A DNA stretch of 55,294 nt from Methanomicrobiales archaeon (lineage in GTDB: Archaea > Halobacteriota > Methanomicrobia > Methanomicrobiales > Methanospirillaceae). The position numbers and the translations under genes are program-made. Position 1 is the first letter of the stretch. Every line of letters starts with the position of its first letter. This document shows, in pieces, positions 47,717-55,294 of the stretch. The DNA is taken from the NCBI GenBank assembly GCA_012729535.1, contig JAAYCY010000054.1, positions 1-55,294 of the forward strand. The letters run 5' to 3'. A model generated the notes under the pieces. It ran no database searches, had not been told where the DNA came from, and was given only the letters and a program-made list of their open reading frames with translations.

Positions 47717-48070
47717 CTATTCCTGCTGTTTTGTTATTCTTATTATCTCATCAAAAACAGTCTTTCCAAGGATTCCTGAACTTTCCTCCGGATGAAGGGT
47801 CTGCATTACCTCAACAATTTTACTTGTTCCTTTGTTGGTCGTTAAGATACCAACCCGTTCTGCCCTTGTCACCAGTTCCTGTTCTTCCATCATGGCAAAG
47901 TATGGGAGGATATAATAATGGGGAACTTCGAGATATTCAGCAAGCCTTCTGGTTGTTGGAAACCGGATATGTATTCTGTCTTTAGAAAATGTGATATTTA
48001 CTGCATTATCTTCGAATAGAAAAATTTTTACTGCAGATTCAAAAAGGCCTTCTATTGAAAGCGATACCAT
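47717..48070 (-). CDS. Conserved archaeal protein with HTH-like region
   Basis: 117 residues. RRLAEYLEVPHYYILPYFAM looks like a helix-turn-helix, followed by an acidic-basic helical tail (KIVEVMQTL, SSGILGKTVFDEIIRIT). It may bind DNA or act as a small adaptor. It lies in a row of small minus-strand methanogen genes (46966, 47717, 48118). No name is recognised. Confidence 0.6.
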   Translation of the reverse strand: MVSLSIEGLFESAVKIFLFEDNAVNITFSKDRIHIRFPTTRRLAEYLEVPHYYILPYFAMMEEQELVTRAERVGILTTNKGTSKIVEVMQTLHPEESSGILGKTVFDEIIRITKQQE

Positions 48071-48117
48071 AGAAATAGCGTTAGTTTTCAGAACAGATAA
48101 GGATACATGAAAAAGAA

Positions 48118-48321
48118 TTAGTGTTTTTTCTTCTGGTCGTCAGGTACCGGTGAAAGCCAGACGATTTCTGCCCCGACTTCCGCTGCAATCATCTCAAGTT
48201 CGGTTTTTCTGAAATGAGTTGCTACGATCTGGATTTGGCCTCCGGTCACTGCGACGATTCGATATTTGGGTTGTTTTACACCAGCCCCTACTTTTTGTCT
48301 TTCACGAACAAAGATTTTCAT
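48118..48321 (-). CDS. Small conserved methanogen protein
   Basis: 67 residues from ATG 48319-48321: MKIFVRERQKVGAGVKQPKY, then VVAVTGGQIQIVATHFRKTE, which looks like an alpha-beta fold with a glycine turn. The longer frame to 48396 runs into the shared promoter region and is not preferred. Divergent from the molybdenum-storage-like kinase with 108 bases between them, with palindromic sites in the gap, so the two may be co-regulated. Function unknown. Confidence 0.65.
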   Translation of the reverse strand: MKIFVRERQKVGAGVKQPKYRIVAVTGGQIQIVATHFRKTELEMIAAEVGAEIVWLSPVPDDQKKKH

Positions 48322-48337
48322 GCTTACCACCTCACAA

Positions 48338-48414
48338 CCAGTTGGTATAAGATCCATTTGGTATACCAATTGGTTTTCAACAACATATCTATACACTTTT
48401 CACGTATATATAAG
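48338..48414. promoter_or_regulatory. Divergent promoter with palindromic operator sites
   Basis: TTGGTATACCAA (48358-48369) is a perfect 12-bp palindrome. A half-site CCAGTTGGTAT (48338-48348) precedes it and CCAATTGG overlaps its right end. On the plus strand GTATATATAAG (48404-48414) is a good TATA box 16-26 bases before the kinase ATG. The site arrangement suggests regulation, possibly by a molybdate- or metal-responsive factor; that link is only inferred from the neighbours. Confidence 0.55.
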
Positions 48415-48429
48415 TTATTCTGGTGACCC

Positions 48430-49245
48430 ATGCACGAGAGACGTGAGATAGCAAACAAACTGCAGGGAGAAACCCTGGTGAGAAAGGGGTTATTTGACCG
48501 GTATAACGGACGTCCCCTGATGCGTATTGTTCCTGAACTCAATGTTATTAAAATTGGGGGGCATGGAATCATAGATTACGGTCGTGATGTAGTCCTGCCT
48601 CTGGTTGAAGAAATAGGTGCCCTGTCAAAAAATAATAAGATATTACTTATCACCGGAGGTGGTGTCAGAGTCAGGCATATCATGGATATCGGGCTTGATC
48701 TCGGAATGCCCACCGGTGTTCTTGCAGAGTTAACCAGCAAAATCTCTGAACAAAATGCGATTATGATGGCAACCCTGCTTGCTCCTTTTAAAGGAAAACG
48801 TATTCACACTAGTGATCTCCTTGAGATACCTACCCTCCTGGGGATGGGCGCTCTCCCGGTTACCCATGGGACTCCTCCCTACAGTCTGTATGAGCATCCA
48901 TCAGAACGGAGCAATGGAGGCATTCCGCCACACCGGACAGATACCGGAGCCTTTTTAGCCGCCGAAGTGCTCGGTGCACGAAGCTGTATTCTTGCGAAAA
49001 ATGTAGACGGACTCTATGATAAGCACCCATTCAAATATCCTGACGCAAAACTGATTCCGGATATCTCCGCAAGTGAACTTATTGCAATGAACATGGAGGA
49101 TCTGGTAATTGAGCGAAAACTCATCGAGCTGATGCTTGAATGCCGGAATGTAAAACAGATTCAGATTGTAAACGGTCATAAGCCCGGAATGATAACCCGT
49201 GCAATAAACGGAGAAAAGATAGGGACGATTATCCGGGCAGAATAA
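48430..49245 (+). CDS. Amino-acid-kinase-family protein, molybdenum-storage-like (MosA/MosB type)
   Basis: 271 residues of the UMP-kinase-like fold: IKIGGHGIIDYG (nucleotide glycine loop), ITGGGVRVRH, THGTPPYSLYEHP and the DTGAFLAAEVLGA segment. The overall layout resembles the molybdenum/tungsten storage protein subunits rather than UMP or glutamate kinase. Such proteins bind ATP and build polyoxometalate clusters. Its position 2.7 kb before the Mo/W enzyme FdhA fits a metal-supply role. That is inference; a different amino acid kinase is possible. Confidence 0.75.
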   Translation: MHERREIANKLQGETLVRKGLFDRYNGRPLMRIVPELNVIKIGGHGIIDYGRDVVLPLVEEIGALSKNNKILLITGGGVRVRHIMDIGLDLGMPTGVLAELTSKISEQNAIMMATLLAPFKGKRIHTSDLLEIPTLLGMGALPVTHGTPPYSLYEHPSERSNGGIPPHRTDTGAFLAAEVLGARSCILAKNVDGLYDKHPFKYPDAKLIPDISASELIAMNMEDLVIERKLIELMLECRNVKQIQIVNGHKPGMITRAINGEKIGTIIRAE

Positions 49246-49749
49246 TAAAAGCCTTCTTTCTCACCTCAATCTGGACAAAAAACATTTTTCTCGATTGGAA
49301 TGCCTGTTTCAGTTATAAGGAAATGTTAATTTTTGGAATATATTGATGTTAATCTCCTAAATGCAGTTGGAATTTAAATTATTAAAGTTTTGAGAGGATA
49401 ATTCTCCTTTATTTTTTTCATCGGTGTGATGCTTATTCTTTACAGGTAATACCATGTCTTGACACAGCAATCAGAGGTTTTTTTTAATTAGGTGTAACCA
49501 GACCATACAGAATCGGGCTATCCTTTGTTTGTAAGATGTGAAAGAAACATCCCACTCTTTTGTGATGTAGATATTCTTGACGTTACTCTCTTCACTGAGA
49601 TGAAACCATTTGTTCCTGAATTTGACTCATATCATGATTCAAAAGCAGGGTAACTGGAAAAAACAAAAAAACTCCTGGTACAATCGTAGATGTAAGGTTT
49701 CACTCCTGATTCTGAATATCCCTATATGGGTAGGAACCAAATATCTGGT
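49246..49749. other. Intergenic spacer
   Basis: About 500 AT-rich bases between the kinase and the SemiSWEET gene. T-rich tracts after the kinase stop may end its transcript. No gene, repeat or RNA is supported. Confidence 0.4.
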
Positions 49750-50031
49750 ATGGATATGCTGCTCTATACCGGATACATCGGGGGGATATGTACAACTATT
49801 GCATTTCTTCCCCAGGTTTTCAAGACATGGAAAAGCAGGTCGGCACATGACCTCTCCTGGGGACTTTTATTCCTGCTTCTTGTCGGTGTCTTTCTCTGGA
49901 TGATTTACGGAATTGTCAGTGCCGACATTCCGGTCATGCTTGCAAATGGAGTAACAAGTGTTTTCATCGTCTCAATCGTAGGGATGAAATGGTGGTTTGA
50001 TCACTGGTTGGCTGGGAAAGCAGGGAAATAA
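49750..50031 (+). CDS. SemiSWEET-type transporter
   Basis: 93 residues from ATG 49750, a start that fits the family length; an upstream ATG at 49726 is also in frame. Three membrane helices with the PQ motif (TTIAFLPQVFKTWKSRSAHDL) and LSWGLLFLLLVGVFLWMIYG. It would dimerise to make a small passive sugar or solute transporter. Not obviously linked to its neighbours. Confidence 0.9.
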   Translation: MDMLLYTGYIGGICTTIAFLPQVFKTWKSRSAHDLSWGLLFLLLVGVFLWMIYGIVSADIPVMLANGVTSVFIVSIVGMKWWFDHWLAGKAGK

Positions 50032-50040
50032 TTTCTGTTG

Positions 50041-50330
50041 CTACGTTTTCAAATGTTCTTTTCGGTATATCAGTATCCACGCAAGAATGAGTCCTGCGCA
50101 AAATCCTATCGCAAGATCAAATGGGACTGCAAGTACTGCAATGAGGCCGGTAACTAAATAATCATCTGTTATTAGTCCGTGTTTTGCAAGTTCGATTGGC
50201 AACCACAATAAGAAGTATCCCGAACATTCCAATTGGAAGGGCACCTGAAATTTCAGGGTCTGAACAGAGAATTCCGATCAGAAAGAGAAGTATTCCCCCA
50301 AGTATCAATGAAAGTCCTCCTGTTCCCACT
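50041..50330 (-). pseudogene. Broken small membrane protein gene
   Basis: Two minus-strand pieces in different frames read GLSLILGGILLFLIGILCSD then GMFGILLIVVAN, and further on KHGLITDDYLVTGLIAVLAVPFD, GFCAGLILAWILIYRKEHL. They look like a single multi-helix protein with a frameshift near 50185. No family recognised. Confidence 0.35.
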
Positions 50331-50561
50331 ATCACCTCCTTCAGCCCCTCCACCGGAGTGAACACAGGCTCTGTATCGGTGAAGATGGTAAAAGGTTCTA
50401 CGATCCTGACAGGGGCCGTTACATCCATCGGATCGAACAAGATCATATGTACACTCCCGACAAAAGGGGCAGGAAGTGGGGTATGGAGCCTGAAAGTGAC
50501 AAATTCAGATACTACAGCAGTCACGAAAACGAATACGTTCGCGGTCCGTGATCCTGAATGA
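50320..50561 (+). pseudogene. IPT/TIG domain fragment
   Basis: Open frame reading PTITSFSPSTGVNTGSVSV, GAVTSIGSNKIICTL and GVWSLKVTNSDTTAVTKTN matches the end of an archaeal IPT/TIG Ig-like domain from a surface protein. The 5' part is missing, and upstream codons are not TIG-like. It ends at TGA 50559-50561, overlapping the next start. Confidence 0.5.
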
Positions 50562-50846
50562 TTACCTTTCAAATTCCAAAGTCGAGCAGGTATGAAAAAT
50601 TTTTTACCTTTCTTTTCTCTATTTTTATCATTATACTCCTGATATATCCAGTTCCTTGTCTTGCAGACTGGCTCTCGTCACAAGTCCCGGATAATCAGAT
50701 CTTTTCCATTGATACCCTCATTGATGCAATGGAACGGTTACGGAGGAGAGTGAATTAAAATGGATATTGGACGACCAGAACCTGGAGTTTAATTCTCCTA
50801 ATAATCCGGAGGTTTCAAGAATTTGATTTTCGATTTTCTGATTGAA
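50558..50846 (+). pseudogene. Truncated secreted-protein gene
   Basis: Begins with a signal-peptide-like segment (FFTFLFSIFIIILLIYPVPCLA) followed by DNQIFSIDTLIDAMERL. The frame ends at TAA 50756-50758, but a shifted frame continues GESELKWILDDQNLEF to a stop near 50846, so a frameshift near 50745 is likely. No family recognised. 50847-51105 shows nothing else. Confidence 0.35.
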
Positions 50847-51105
50847 CAGGTACGTATTATGTTGTTGGCTTGAACAGATTGGTTTTTCGTATGTGGGTAG
50901 TTGATCCTGATTCATTGGTCTCTCTCCATAATCATCGAACGGTAATTATGCATGAACAAATGGTATCCAGTCTGTAGTGATACCGGAATTTCTACACAGC
51001 GCAGTAGAGATAAACAAAAACTCTATTATTAACATATAGAATAAACCTTCCTGCAATTATTTAAGTAATAGGAACTATCAACAGAGTTAATTAAATTCTT
51101 TTAAT

Positions 51106-51444
51106 ATGTCATTTTTTTTTGGAATAAGAATTGCTCTGACCTGAAAAGTAAATTCGAAACATATATTTGATCTTGATATAACAAATGGTATATTCACAAA
51201 AAGAATTCCTGAACAGTCGGTTATTTCATATGAATATCTCTCTTATTGCTTTGGATGTCCCCATCTTCAGACAGAGGATATGCAGGTAAAGATTCATGAT
51301 TTATGAGTGGAACAACGGGAAGTTCCATGAGATATTTTAAATGTACCAACGCTTGAATCGTTTTGTGATGAAAAGGTGTTCATTACCTTTCCGCTTGAAA
51401 TAATAACTCGGGAGATCTTGATGACAGAAGAGATAACCGGATAG
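51106..51444 (+). pseudogene. Small ORF upstream of fdhA with three in-frame TGA codons
   Basis: 112 codons open except for TGA at 51142, 51304 and 51328. With Trp at the stops the protein reads coherently: RIALT-stop-KVNSKHIFDLD, SYEYLSYCFGCPHLQTEDM, then HDL-stop-VEQREVP-stop-DIL and ITFPLEIITREILMTEEITG. There is no TGG in the frame. An eroded copy precedes the fdhA relic at 5230-5555, so the ORF belongs to the duplicated unit. Family not recognised; it has one CFGC pair. It is either a pseudogene or a UGA-containing gene. The 155-codon frame at 51505-51972 that overlaps fdhA is not a gene. Confidence 0.5.
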
Positions 51445-51919
51445 ATAAAAACCAGTATTGGACAAGAGTCTGGGCTGTTTCTTTCCGGATAAAACAAACA
51501 TACAATGGTACGCAAATTATCATATCCATTCCGGAGAAAAGCAGGAGCCACCTTCCGAATTTGTATTTTACTTTTCTTTGGCAGAAAATTATCCTTTCAA
51601 AAACTGAGAAGAACACTGTATTCTTCTGTTATGGGTTTATTGTCATACCATGGACTCGTTTGTTTCTCTTCCTGTATACTGAGCATACCAGCATTCAACC
51701 TCTCGAATGAGAGATCACCCATTCCAAGTGTGGGGAATGGAACGCTTATTTTTCCAGAAATATCTCATTTTGATATTTTCGTAAATTATTATCTAATTAC
51801 ACGGACAAATAAGCAGAATTTTCAAAGAGAGAAGAAAATAGAATCGGATAGAGCAGGCTTCTTTTTTCTACCAAGTGCTGGATCCATGAATCGCTTAAAG
51901 TTCGTAAGTGAGGGAAGAT
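51445..51919. other. Leader region of fdhAB
   Basis: About 475 bases before fdhA. AGAAGAACAC and other short matches suggest weak similarity to the region before the fdhA relic, but no conserved structure is clear. GTGAGGG (51908-51914) serves as ribosome site for fdhA. No separate gene is supported. Confidence 0.3.
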
Positions 51920-53983
51920 ATGAAGTATGTACAGACAACCTGCCCGTATTGCGGGACCGGATGTTCGTTTAATTTAGTTGTTGTTGAGGGAAAAGTTGAG
52001 GGAGTTGCTCCATACCAGCGATCTCCGGTTAACGAGGGGAAACTATGCCCGAAAGGAACCTATGCCTATGAATTTATAAACAGCCCTGACCGGTTGAAAA
52101 AACCCCTGATAAAAAAAGACGGGAAATTTGTTGAGGCTTCCTGGGATGATGCATTAAAGCTCATCGCTGATAAATTCAAGTCATATAGGCCAGATGAATG
52201 TGCCTGTCTTGCATCAGCACGAACCTCAAATGAGGATAACTATGCGATGATGAAGTTTGCCCGTGGAGTGCTGAAGACCAGGCACATCGATCATTGTGCC
52301 CGTCTTTGTCATGCATCCACTGTTGCGGGGCTAGCAAACATCTTCGGTTCAGGAGCGATGACAAACTCCATTGGTGACATAGCAGAGTCAAAATGTGTTT
52401 TTATCATCGGTTCCAACACCTTTGAAAACCACCCACTGATTGGCCGCCGTGTTATGGAAGCGAAGGCGAAGGGAGCAAAGGTGATCTATGCAGATCCACG
52501 ACTCACCCCAACCGGGAAGCAAGCTGACCTCTTCCTCCAGTTCTATTCAGGGACTGATGTCTGTCTCATGAACGGGATGATGCAGATCATCATCAAAAAC
52601 GGATGGGAAAACAAGGAATTCATAGAGAAGCGATGTAACGGGTATGAAGAGCTCAAAAAAGAGGTCATGAAAGATGATTACAGCCTTGAAAATGTCGCCA
52701 AGGTGACCGGTGTCCCTGCAGATAAAATTAAAACCGCTGCAGAATGGTTTGCAAAATCAGGAACTTCAGCAATCCTCTATTCGATGGGTATTACTCAGCA
52801 CACCGTCGGTGTTGATAATGTCAAATCAACAGGTAATCTGCAGATGCTGACTGGAAACCTGGGCAGGCCGGGAACTGGAGTGAATGCCCTTCGTGGACAG
52901 AATAACGTGCAGGGAGCCTGTGATATGGGAGCTCTGCCCGTTGTGTTCACGGCATATCAGAAGGTTATCGATGAAGCAGCTCATAAGAAATTCACCGATG
53001 CCTGGAAATTCCCTGACGGCATCGCCGAAGGAAAGAATGGGTACGAAGTAACGGTCATGATGGATGTTCTTACCGAGAAACCGGGAGAACTGAAATGCCT
53101 GTATATCATGGGTGAAAATCCGATGATATCTGATCCAGACCTGACTCACGTTAAACATGCACTCAAGACACTTGAGTTCCTCGTCGTCCAGGATATCTTT
53201 ATGAACGAGACAGCTGAGCTGGCCGATGTGGTCCTTCCGGCTGCTTGTTATGCAGAAAAGGACGGGACACAAACAAGCACGGAGCGACGTGTTCAGATGT
53301 GGAGAAAGGCCCAGAATCCACCCGGAGAAGCCAAGGGAGACTGGGAGATAATTGCATCGCTCGCTGCAAAAATGGGCTATGGAGCTCAGTTCCCCTGGAA
53401 GACTTCAGAGGAGGTCTTCAACGAGATGGCATCGTTAACGCCGTCATACGGAGGAATGACCTATGAACGGCTAAGTAAACCAGAAGCCCTTCACTGGCCA
53501 TGCCCGGCAAAGGACCACCCGGGAACACCGATCCTCCATGGAGAAAAGTTTGGTATGCCTGACGGAAAGGGTCTTATGACTGCGATTCCGTTCAAATACC
53601 AAGCTGAACGCCCGGATAAAGACTACCCGTTCCTGCTGACTACCGGGCGGAGCATCTGGCAGTGGCATACCGGTACGATGACCCGGAGATCCGCAAGTCT
53701 TGAGAGAGAAGAGCCAACAGGCTGGATCGAGATGAATCCTGAGGATGCAAAAGCCCTTGACGTGAAGAACGGAGAGAAGGTCAAAGCAGTCAGCCGACGG
53801 GGAGAGATCGAGATTACTGCCCGTGTCACTGATACCATCAAGAAAGGTGTCATGTTCATCCCGTTCCATTATGCCGAATGTGCAGCAAACGTCCTGACGA
53901 TCAATGCTCTTGATCCGGTGGCAAAGATCCCGGAGTCAAAGGCCAGTGCTGTGAAGATTCAGAAGATTGTGGAGGTGAAATAA
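51920..53983 (+). CDS. fdhA: Formate dehydrogenase alpha subunit, cysteine type
   Basis: 687 residues from ATG 51920 (ribosome site GAGG at 51910-51913; an in-frame GTG at 51908 is less likely). Oxidises formate to CO2 at a Mo or W bis-pterin centre. The N-terminal cluster motif is TTCPYCGTGCSF with a fourth cysteine in EGKLCPKGTYAYE. The active-site cysteine, in place of selenocysteine, is in HCARLCHASTVAGL. ADVVLPAACYAEKDGT and the C-terminal dinucleotide-binding domain (TGRSIWQWHTGTMTRRS, FIPFHYAECAAN) are complete. It passes electrons through FdhB to F420. It forms an operon with fdhB two bases downstream and is the intact partner of the relic at 6027-6498. Confidence 0.98.
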   Translation: MKYVQTTCPYCGTGCSFNLVVVEGKVEGVAPYQRSPVNEGKLCPKGTYAYEFINSPDRLKKPLIKKDGKFVEASWDDALKLIADKFKSYRPDECACLASARTSNEDNYAMMKFARGVLKTRHIDHCARLCHASTVAGLANIFGSGAMTNSIGDIAESKCVFIIGSNTFENHPLIGRRVMEAKAKGAKVIYADPRLTPTGKQADLFLQFYSGTDVCLMNGMMQIIIKNGWENKEFIEKRCNGYEELKKEVMKDDYSLENVAKVTGVPADKIKTAAEWFAKSGTSAILYSMGITQHTVGVDNVKSTGNLQMLTGNLGRPGTGVNALRGQNNVQGACDMGALPVVFTAYQKVIDEAAHKKFTDAWKFPDGIAEGKNGYEVTVMMDVLTEKPGELKCLYIMGENPMISDPDLTHVKHALKTLEFLVVQDIFMNETAELADVVLPAACYAEKDGTQTSTERRVQMWRKAQNPPGEAKGDWEIIASLAAKMGYGAQFPWKTSEEVFNEMASLTPSYGGMTYERLSKPEALHWPCPAKDHPGTPILHGEKFGMPDGKGLMTAIPFKYQAERPDKDYPFLLTTGRSIWQWHTGTMTRRSASLEREEPTGWIEMNPEDAKALDVKNGEKVKAVSRRGEIEITARVTDTIKKGVMFIPFHYAECAANVLTINALDPVAKIPESKASAVKIQKIVEVK

Positions 53984-53984
53984 G

Positions 53985-55133
53985 ATGGCAGCAAAAGGCG
54001 ATATGATGTATGCCTGGACTACAGACAGTGAGATCGCAAAAAAGGCTGAATGCGGAGGTGCTGTCACAGCACTGCTCAAGTATGCCCTGGAAAACAAGAT
54101 GGTAGATTCAGTTCTGGCCATAAAAAAGGGTCAGGATGTCTATGATGCGGTTCCAACCATCATCACTGATCCGAAAGACCTCAAGGATACTGCAGGATCC
54201 CTTCATTGTGGAAGTGTACTCCTCTCGAAGGTTCTCAAAAAATACCTCAAGGGTGCAAAGGATAAGAAGATTGCAGTCACCGTGAAGGGCTGTGATCTGA
54301 TGGGAATTCTGGAACTTGCAAAGAGGAATGATATCAACCGGGACAATCTCCTTCTTATCGGGGTGAACTGTGGTGGTACGGTCTCACCGGTAAAAGCAAG
54401 AAAGATGATCAAGGAAGTGTTCCAGGTCAACCCTGATACCGTACACAAGGAAGAGATTGACAAGGGCCAGTTCATCATCGAATACGAGGGAGGTCACAAG
54501 GGAATCAAGATTGATGAGCTGGAAGATGAAGGCTATGGAAGAAGGACAAACTGTCGCCGGTGCCTCTATAAAGTACCGCGGCAGGCTGATCTTGCCTGTG
54601 GGAACTGGGGAGTCATCGGAGAGAAAGCGGGAAAAGCCACCTTTGTTGAGATCTGCAGTGACAAAGGTGCAGATCTCATCACCAAGGCAGCCAAAAGCAA
54701 TGCTATCGGGACTCAGGCTGCGGATCCAAAAGGGATCGAGATCCGTGGTAAGGTAGAAGGTGCCATGCTGAAACTTGGTGAGAAGTGGAGAAAGAAAGAC
54801 TTCACCAGCTTGAAGGACAATCTTTGGAGCGCCATCGAGAAAGAGACATCACGGTGTATCAAGTGTTATTCATGCATCGAAAACTGTCCGGTATGCGTTT
54901 CTACTGGAGAAAACGGGAAGAAATCTCTCATGGTGGATGCGGGTGCAATTCCCCCAAGCCCGATGTTCCATATGAGGAGATTTGCACACATATCCGATTC
55001 CTGTATCAATTGTGGGCAATGTGAAGAACTCTGTGCAATGGATATTCCACTGGCACTCTTTTCACACGCGATAAGATCCGAAGCAGATGTTGTATTTGAA
55101 CCAAAACTGGGCAAATCAACATATTCTAACTAA
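53985..55133 (+). CDS. fdhB: Formate dehydrogenase beta subunit, F420-reducing
   Basis: 382 residues. FrhB/FdhB-family flavoprotein that reduces coenzyme F420 with electrons from FdhA. The N-terminal half binds FAD and F420 ([40 protein letters not shown]). [18 protein letters not shown] with CGNWG gives one cluster region, and two ferredoxin motifs, [14 protein letters not shown] and [16 protein letters not shown], lie at the C-terminus. The start is two bases after the fdhA stop with a GGAGGTGA ribosome site. A T-rich tract with TTTTTTT follows the stop. Compared with the relic at 6501-7654, all cysteines are present. Confidence 0.98.
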   Translation: MAAKGDMMYAWTTDSEIAKKAECGGAVTALLKYALENKMVDSVLAIKKGQDVYDAVPTIITDPKDLKDTAGSLHCGSVLLSKVLKKYLKGAKDKKIAVTVKGCDLMGILELAKRNDINRDNLLLIGVNCGGTVSPVKARKMIKEVFQVNPDTVHKEEIDKGQFIIEYEGGHKGIKIDELEDEGYGRRTNCRRCLYKVPRQADLACGNWGVIGEKAGKATFVEICSDKGADLITKAAKSNAIGTQAADPKGIEIRGKVEGAMLKLGEKWRKKDFTSLKDNLWSAIEKETSRCIKCYSCIENCPVCVSTGENGKKSLMVDAGAIPPSPMFHMRRFAHISDSCINCGQCEELCAMDIPLALFSHAIRSEADVVFEPKLGKSTYSN

Positions 55134-55189
55134 TTTTTTTTAAAAACGTTTTGGTTTTGATTTTTATCCGACACTCGGCGGGTAATTTT

Positions 55190-55294
55190 TCAGGAATAAT
55201 ATTTTAAAACCTCCGGCCCGAGCAATTGTGCAATTCCACGAATTTCATCATTGATATTCATCAACTTAGTCACTCTGGTTTTATCGACAACCAG
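55190..55294 (-). CDS. C-terminal end of a gene running in from the right edge
   Basis: The last 34 codons of a minus-strand gene are visible: TRVTKLMNINDEIRGIAQLL then GPEVLKYYS and TGA at 55190-55192. The frame is open to the window edge. The helical composition is protein-like; the family cannot be named from this fragment. It converges on fdhB. Confidence 0.5.
   Translation of the reverse strand: MVVDKTRVTKLMNINDEIRGIAQLLGPEVLKYYS

Noticed and set aside
51505-51972. 155-codon frame running into the start of fdhA
   Set aside because: It overlaps the conserved fdhA N-terminus in another frame and is not protein-like.
53985-55133. Selenocysteine use in formate dehydrogenase
   Set aside because: The FdhA active site has a normal cysteine codon (ARLC) and no in-frame TGA occurs in the intact fdhA or fdhB.

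Overview
The window looks like chromosomal DNA of a hydrogenotrophic, formate-using methanogenic archaeon of the order Methanomicrobiales, most like Methanospirillum. That assignment is an inference from gene content: a cysteine-type, F420-linked formate dehydrogenase (fdhAB), an archaeal histone, DUF2193 and DUF2180 proteins, multi-PAS histidine kinases with archaeal-style kinase cores, archaeal TATA boxes placed close to start codons, and AT-rich spacers. No rRNA gene, CRISPR array or complete insertion sequence was found.

Layout. 0.2-4.1 kb: chemoreceptor, then a MarR regulator and an amino-acid permease on the other strand. 4.1-7.7 kb: a decayed secreted-protein gene, then a decayed second copy of fdhAB. 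7.8-15.6 kb: two large sensor kinases and a rubredoxin-fused thiamine-diphosphate enzyme. 15.9-17.9 kb: a regulator, a histone, and a lysine-rich H1-like protein with a helix-turn-helix. 18.2-27.0 kb: hisI, hisG and hisD, interspersed with a truncated DUF1254 gene, membrane and secreted proteins, a broken glycerol-dehydrogenase-like gene, an iron-sulfur flavoprotein/methyltransferase pair and a VOC protein. 27.2-33.7 kb: a DUF7123 regulator with a structured GC-rich leader, then a stretch of broken genes (aquaporin copy, DUF2193 copy, TPR gene, two secreted-protein genes, an S9 peptidase). 33.7-36.9 kb: a coupled UbiA / radical-SAM / polyprenyl-synthase operon. 37.3-43.8 kb: an accessory region with remnants of HicB-like, DUF1016 and nucleotidyltransferase genes, an intact PIN/antitoxin pair, a degenerate tRNA-Tyr-like sequence and inverted iterons. 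44.3-46.8 kb: an intact DUF2193-DUF2180-aquaporin operon. 46.9-55.3 kb: small conserved archaeal proteins, a molybdenum-storage-like kinase, a SemiSWEET, and the intact fdhAB.

Two patterns cross the whole window. First, the fdhAB locus (with a small upstream ORF) and the DUF2193/aquaporin locus each occur twice, once intact and once as a relic, with the relics toward the left. Second, several otherwise open reading frames are broken only by TGA, mostly where family context predicts tryptophan. Ordinary gene decay is the default explanation, but the bias toward TGA deserves a check.

The most promising poorly described units are the DUF2193-DUF2180-aquaporin operon, the UbiA/radical-SAM/prenyl-synthase operon, and the H1-like HTH protein near the histone gene.
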